From positions 4,414,501-4,478,500 of the forward strand of contig CANUEZ040000165.1 in NCBI GenBank assembly GCA_948099385.1: a DNA stretch of 64,000 nucleotides, written 5' to 3'. The translations under genes were made by a program, and so were the position numbers. Under the pieces are notes generated by a model that was given only the letters and a program-made list of their open reading frames with translations, was not told the DNA's origin and did not search any database. Below are positions 61,477 to 64,000 of the stretch, one piece after another. Within the stretch, counting starts at the first letter, position 1, and every line of letters begins with the position of its first letter. Source of the stretch: Fasciola hepatica (lineage: Eukaryota > Platyhelminthes > Trematoda > Plagiorchiida > Fasciolidae).

Positions 61477-63610
61477 GCATTAGAGTGCGTATATAAGAGG
61501 CTGCAAGCTTCAGCGGTACATGTGGTCTCAGTAGCGGTTTTGATGGACAACACACAACTGAGGGAGGAACCTCACTTGCATTATCGATAGCAACCTGACA
61601 AGTAAATGGAATAATATTAATATTGTTGTGTAAAAGAGTGGGTGAAAATAAGCGGTGGTAATAGGTAGCTGGTTTTGTCAGACCACCAGCACCTCGGTCA
61701 TATCTTGTGTAGCTTGAGTGAGTGAATAAAATCGAGCGCGAGAGCGAGTGGTCATATATGTGGAGATCTCATGTAAGCACGTGGGCTGAATACTACCCGG
61801 TTGCCCAGACCAAAGTAGAGGGTTCACTTAAGGGGTCCCACCCCGAGTCCTTGACCACGACCTCCAACCTATAAGGCAGTAGGACGATATGAGGGTATCG
61901 TGGCCCTCTAGGAGCCGATGAGTGAATTATCAGTTCATGAATCCTTCGAATGAGGATAGGCATCCTGGGTGCCCAGTACAACCCTCCGCCACAGATACCG
62001 GCCAGAATAGAGTTGTACGTCTCATACGAAGCCCGTGGTTGGTTTGGAATCAGGGTTCAGCCATCTCCCCTAGACTAACTATCTGTCAGTCAACCCGGTG
62101 GAGAGTGCCAGGCATTCGCTTTCGCCCTCTTGCTTTAGTGGAAACGCCTCCGCCACGAGAAGACAGTGAGTAGGACTTCCTCAGCAGAGGCTGTAGAAAA
62201 CGCACGGTCATCTGAGAGCATTTCGAGAGGTGTTCAGGACGAGTAACCATTTCGGAGCCTGAAACAACCACTCTCGACCATACTGAGGCTTTTGGAGGCA
62301 ACAAGAGAATATGGCCTATTTCCCATCCACTTTCAATAATAATGGGAATTCGAAAACGTCCTTTATCAGTTTTTAGCTACAAAAAATCTATTGTCCTGAT
62401 TACCTGTCACACTTTCGAGCGAATAACTTACTGAAAGTTCCTTCGTCTAAGCTCTATCGTCTCTTTGGACGAGTAATACGATGCAGTCTGGGTATTCTGC
62501 GTCCGTTTGAATGAGATTAGGAAGTCGATACAACTTTCCGTCGACCAGTTTCATCAACCATCAAGATAAAATACTGCTCGGTTGGCTTGAGGTACTCTGT
62601 TCGTGGGTGACTTGACTTCCCAGATTCAACTCAGTATGGCTGTGCAGCCAAAATATGACAGTGTGTATGCTCCAAAGAGATAATGGACAATATTAGTGAG
62701 GAACTAACCACTGGAACAACGACGCACAATATGATCCCGATCAAGTGTGAAAACCACCATCGAAGTGCCTAGCGATACTATCTTGTTGTGAAAAGAAAAC
62801 TACTAGTCACACCAAACACCACATTCGAAGCAGTTCGTTTCAATCAACCATTAACCCCGCACTTTCGTACTCAAGTTTTGGTTCCTACCTTGCAGCATCA
62901 TCGAGTGGAGGGTAGAATGAATAGAAGCGAAAAAACCGGAAACAAAATTATGAGCGGGGATCGCGAAGACAAATAAAGAAACCGAATGCAACTACATCAC
63001 TGATCGCAACATAGCCCTATCAATTAAGTTCACCAACCATCTCGTAGGTCGGTCTCATGGGCCCCAACCTGGAAGTCTCACACGTCCTACTTGACCAAGT
63101 CTAGTGGTCAAAAATTCCATACCCGTTTGCCATGCCATGGGCTGACTAGCTCGACATAACTACCTCGGTAAAGAGCGTACACCGAGGAAGTCTATTGGTG
63201 GGCATGCGTAACACATGTCCTAACCAAACTAACCTGTTTAAATTCAGTACTTGTTCCAGTGACCAACCGCTGGTTCCCAACACCCTATACCTAACCTCAG
63301 CATTGCTGATGACATGTTCCCACCATATTCGAGCAAAACTGCAGAGAAATCGGTGTTCAAACAACAACAGCCTTCTCCTATCTTTTACTCGGAGCCGTAC
63401 AAAAGGAATGATCCTATCGGCACGGTGTACACTCGACCCTTGATAGACAATAGGATTTTCCGTCAGAGCCAAAGATGAGAGACGTTAGTAGAAGCCAAAC
63501 GGGCCTTCTGTATATCCTATGACACTTCCATCCGATATCTGTTCACTTGGTGAAATGTAACTGCCCAGATAACTAAACTTATTTTATCCATTTAGGGCTT
63601 CCCTGCTAAG
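61476..63610 (-). repeat. Right arm of 2.1-kb inverted repeat
   Basis: Reverse complement of 24270-26403. Contains an RTE-A 5' UTR (62310-61480), spacer (62870-62330) and an RTE-A 3' fragment (63610-62880). The arms are separated by about 35 kb that includes both terminal methyltransferase exons. Confidence 0.9.
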
Positions 63611-63749
63611 ACAAGGTTTGGAATAGAGCCAACCCAGTTCTGAAATAACATTTTACACTTTGAAGGTGCAAAGCGCATTCCGAAAATTGCTACGCTGTTT
63701 TTAAATTTATCTAGTAAAGCTTTCAGTTTAACTTGATCTTCACACAGAA
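63611..63749 (-). mobile_element. Continuation of older RTE-A RT fragment
   Basis: Extends the RT sequence of the right arm upstream in the element (compare the FAPSK region at 52438-52360), then is cut by the tail of RTE-A copy 4. Confidence 0.65.
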
Positions 63750-64000
63750 TCATCATCATCATCATCGTACAGCGTTAAACAGTAGGGTGATCCCCACTGA
63801 CCACTGCCTTTATTACCATATTGCACGTTGAATTAGAAAAAATGAATATACAAGATGGACAGGGGGTGGACCTACACGGGTGGGAAAAGGAAAGAATGCC
63901 CTGGTAGCCAACACACGGAATACACAGTCTAACTGTACAAACGCACATCGATCAGTCATTCTGACTCAACAGAAAGTGACAACACGATCGCCACTGTTGG
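63750..64000 (-). mobile_element. RTE-A LINE copy 4, 3' end (runs off window)
   Basis: Reverse complement of the copy 1 and copy 2 3' ends: a TCATCATCATCATCATCG tail at 63750, then the family 3' UTR and the last RT codons at about 63970-64000. Close in sequence to copy 2, so recent. The body lies beyond 64000. Confidence 0.9.

Overview
The window reads as an intron-rich, repeat-choked stretch of a large flatworm genome, most likely a digenean trematode. That is an inference from style, not proof: decayed RTE-type LINEs with short 3' microsatellite tails, several Penelope-like elements (PLEs) with GIY-YIG endonucleases, CR1/Jockey-type LINE debris and long (TA)n arrays surround a few short host exons with consensus splice sites and multi-kilobase introns. 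There is no bacterial operon structure, and almost every longer open frame is retroelement sequence.

One host gene is recognised, on the + strand. It is a METTL7 (TMT1)-like, membrane-anchored SAM methyltransferase. Exon 1 (2244-2447) encodes the N-terminal anchor and exon 2 (19454-19825) the SAM-binding core. The last coding exon is present twice, at 28166-28423 (3A) and 40651-40908 (3B). Both copies are intact, 258 nt long and phase 0, with an acceptor AG and a TGA stop, and either joins exon 2 in frame to give a predicted 277-residue protein. The duplication carries about 1.8 kb of 3' flank.

Intron 1 (2448-19453) holds a (TA)n array, an RTE fragment, a decayed CRESS-DNA-virus Rep-like endogenous viral element (5235-5941, minus), a pogo/Tigger-like transposase remnant (6671-7404), a Jockey/CR1-like LINE (7600-10330), another (TA)n array, a small PLE bounded by inverted repeats, a tRNA-like 74-mer and three more RTE pieces. 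Intron 2 and the region between the duplicated exons hold one arm of a 2.1-kb inverted repeat (24270-26403; partner at 61476-63610), RTE fragments, a PLE (32880-34720), a 201-bp (TA)n array and LINE fragments.

Downstream of exon 3B are a PLE linker plus GIY-YIG (42582-43285) interrupted by a full-length 3.48-kb RTE element (43297-46777, minus) with an 11-bp target-site duplication, then further RTE and PLE copies up to the right arm of the inverted repeat and a young RTE 3' end at the window edge. No functional tRNA, rRNA, CRISPR array or bacterial-type regulatory element was found. The genes do not form a pathway: one host methyltransferase gene is embedded in, and probably being remodelled by, layered mobile elements.
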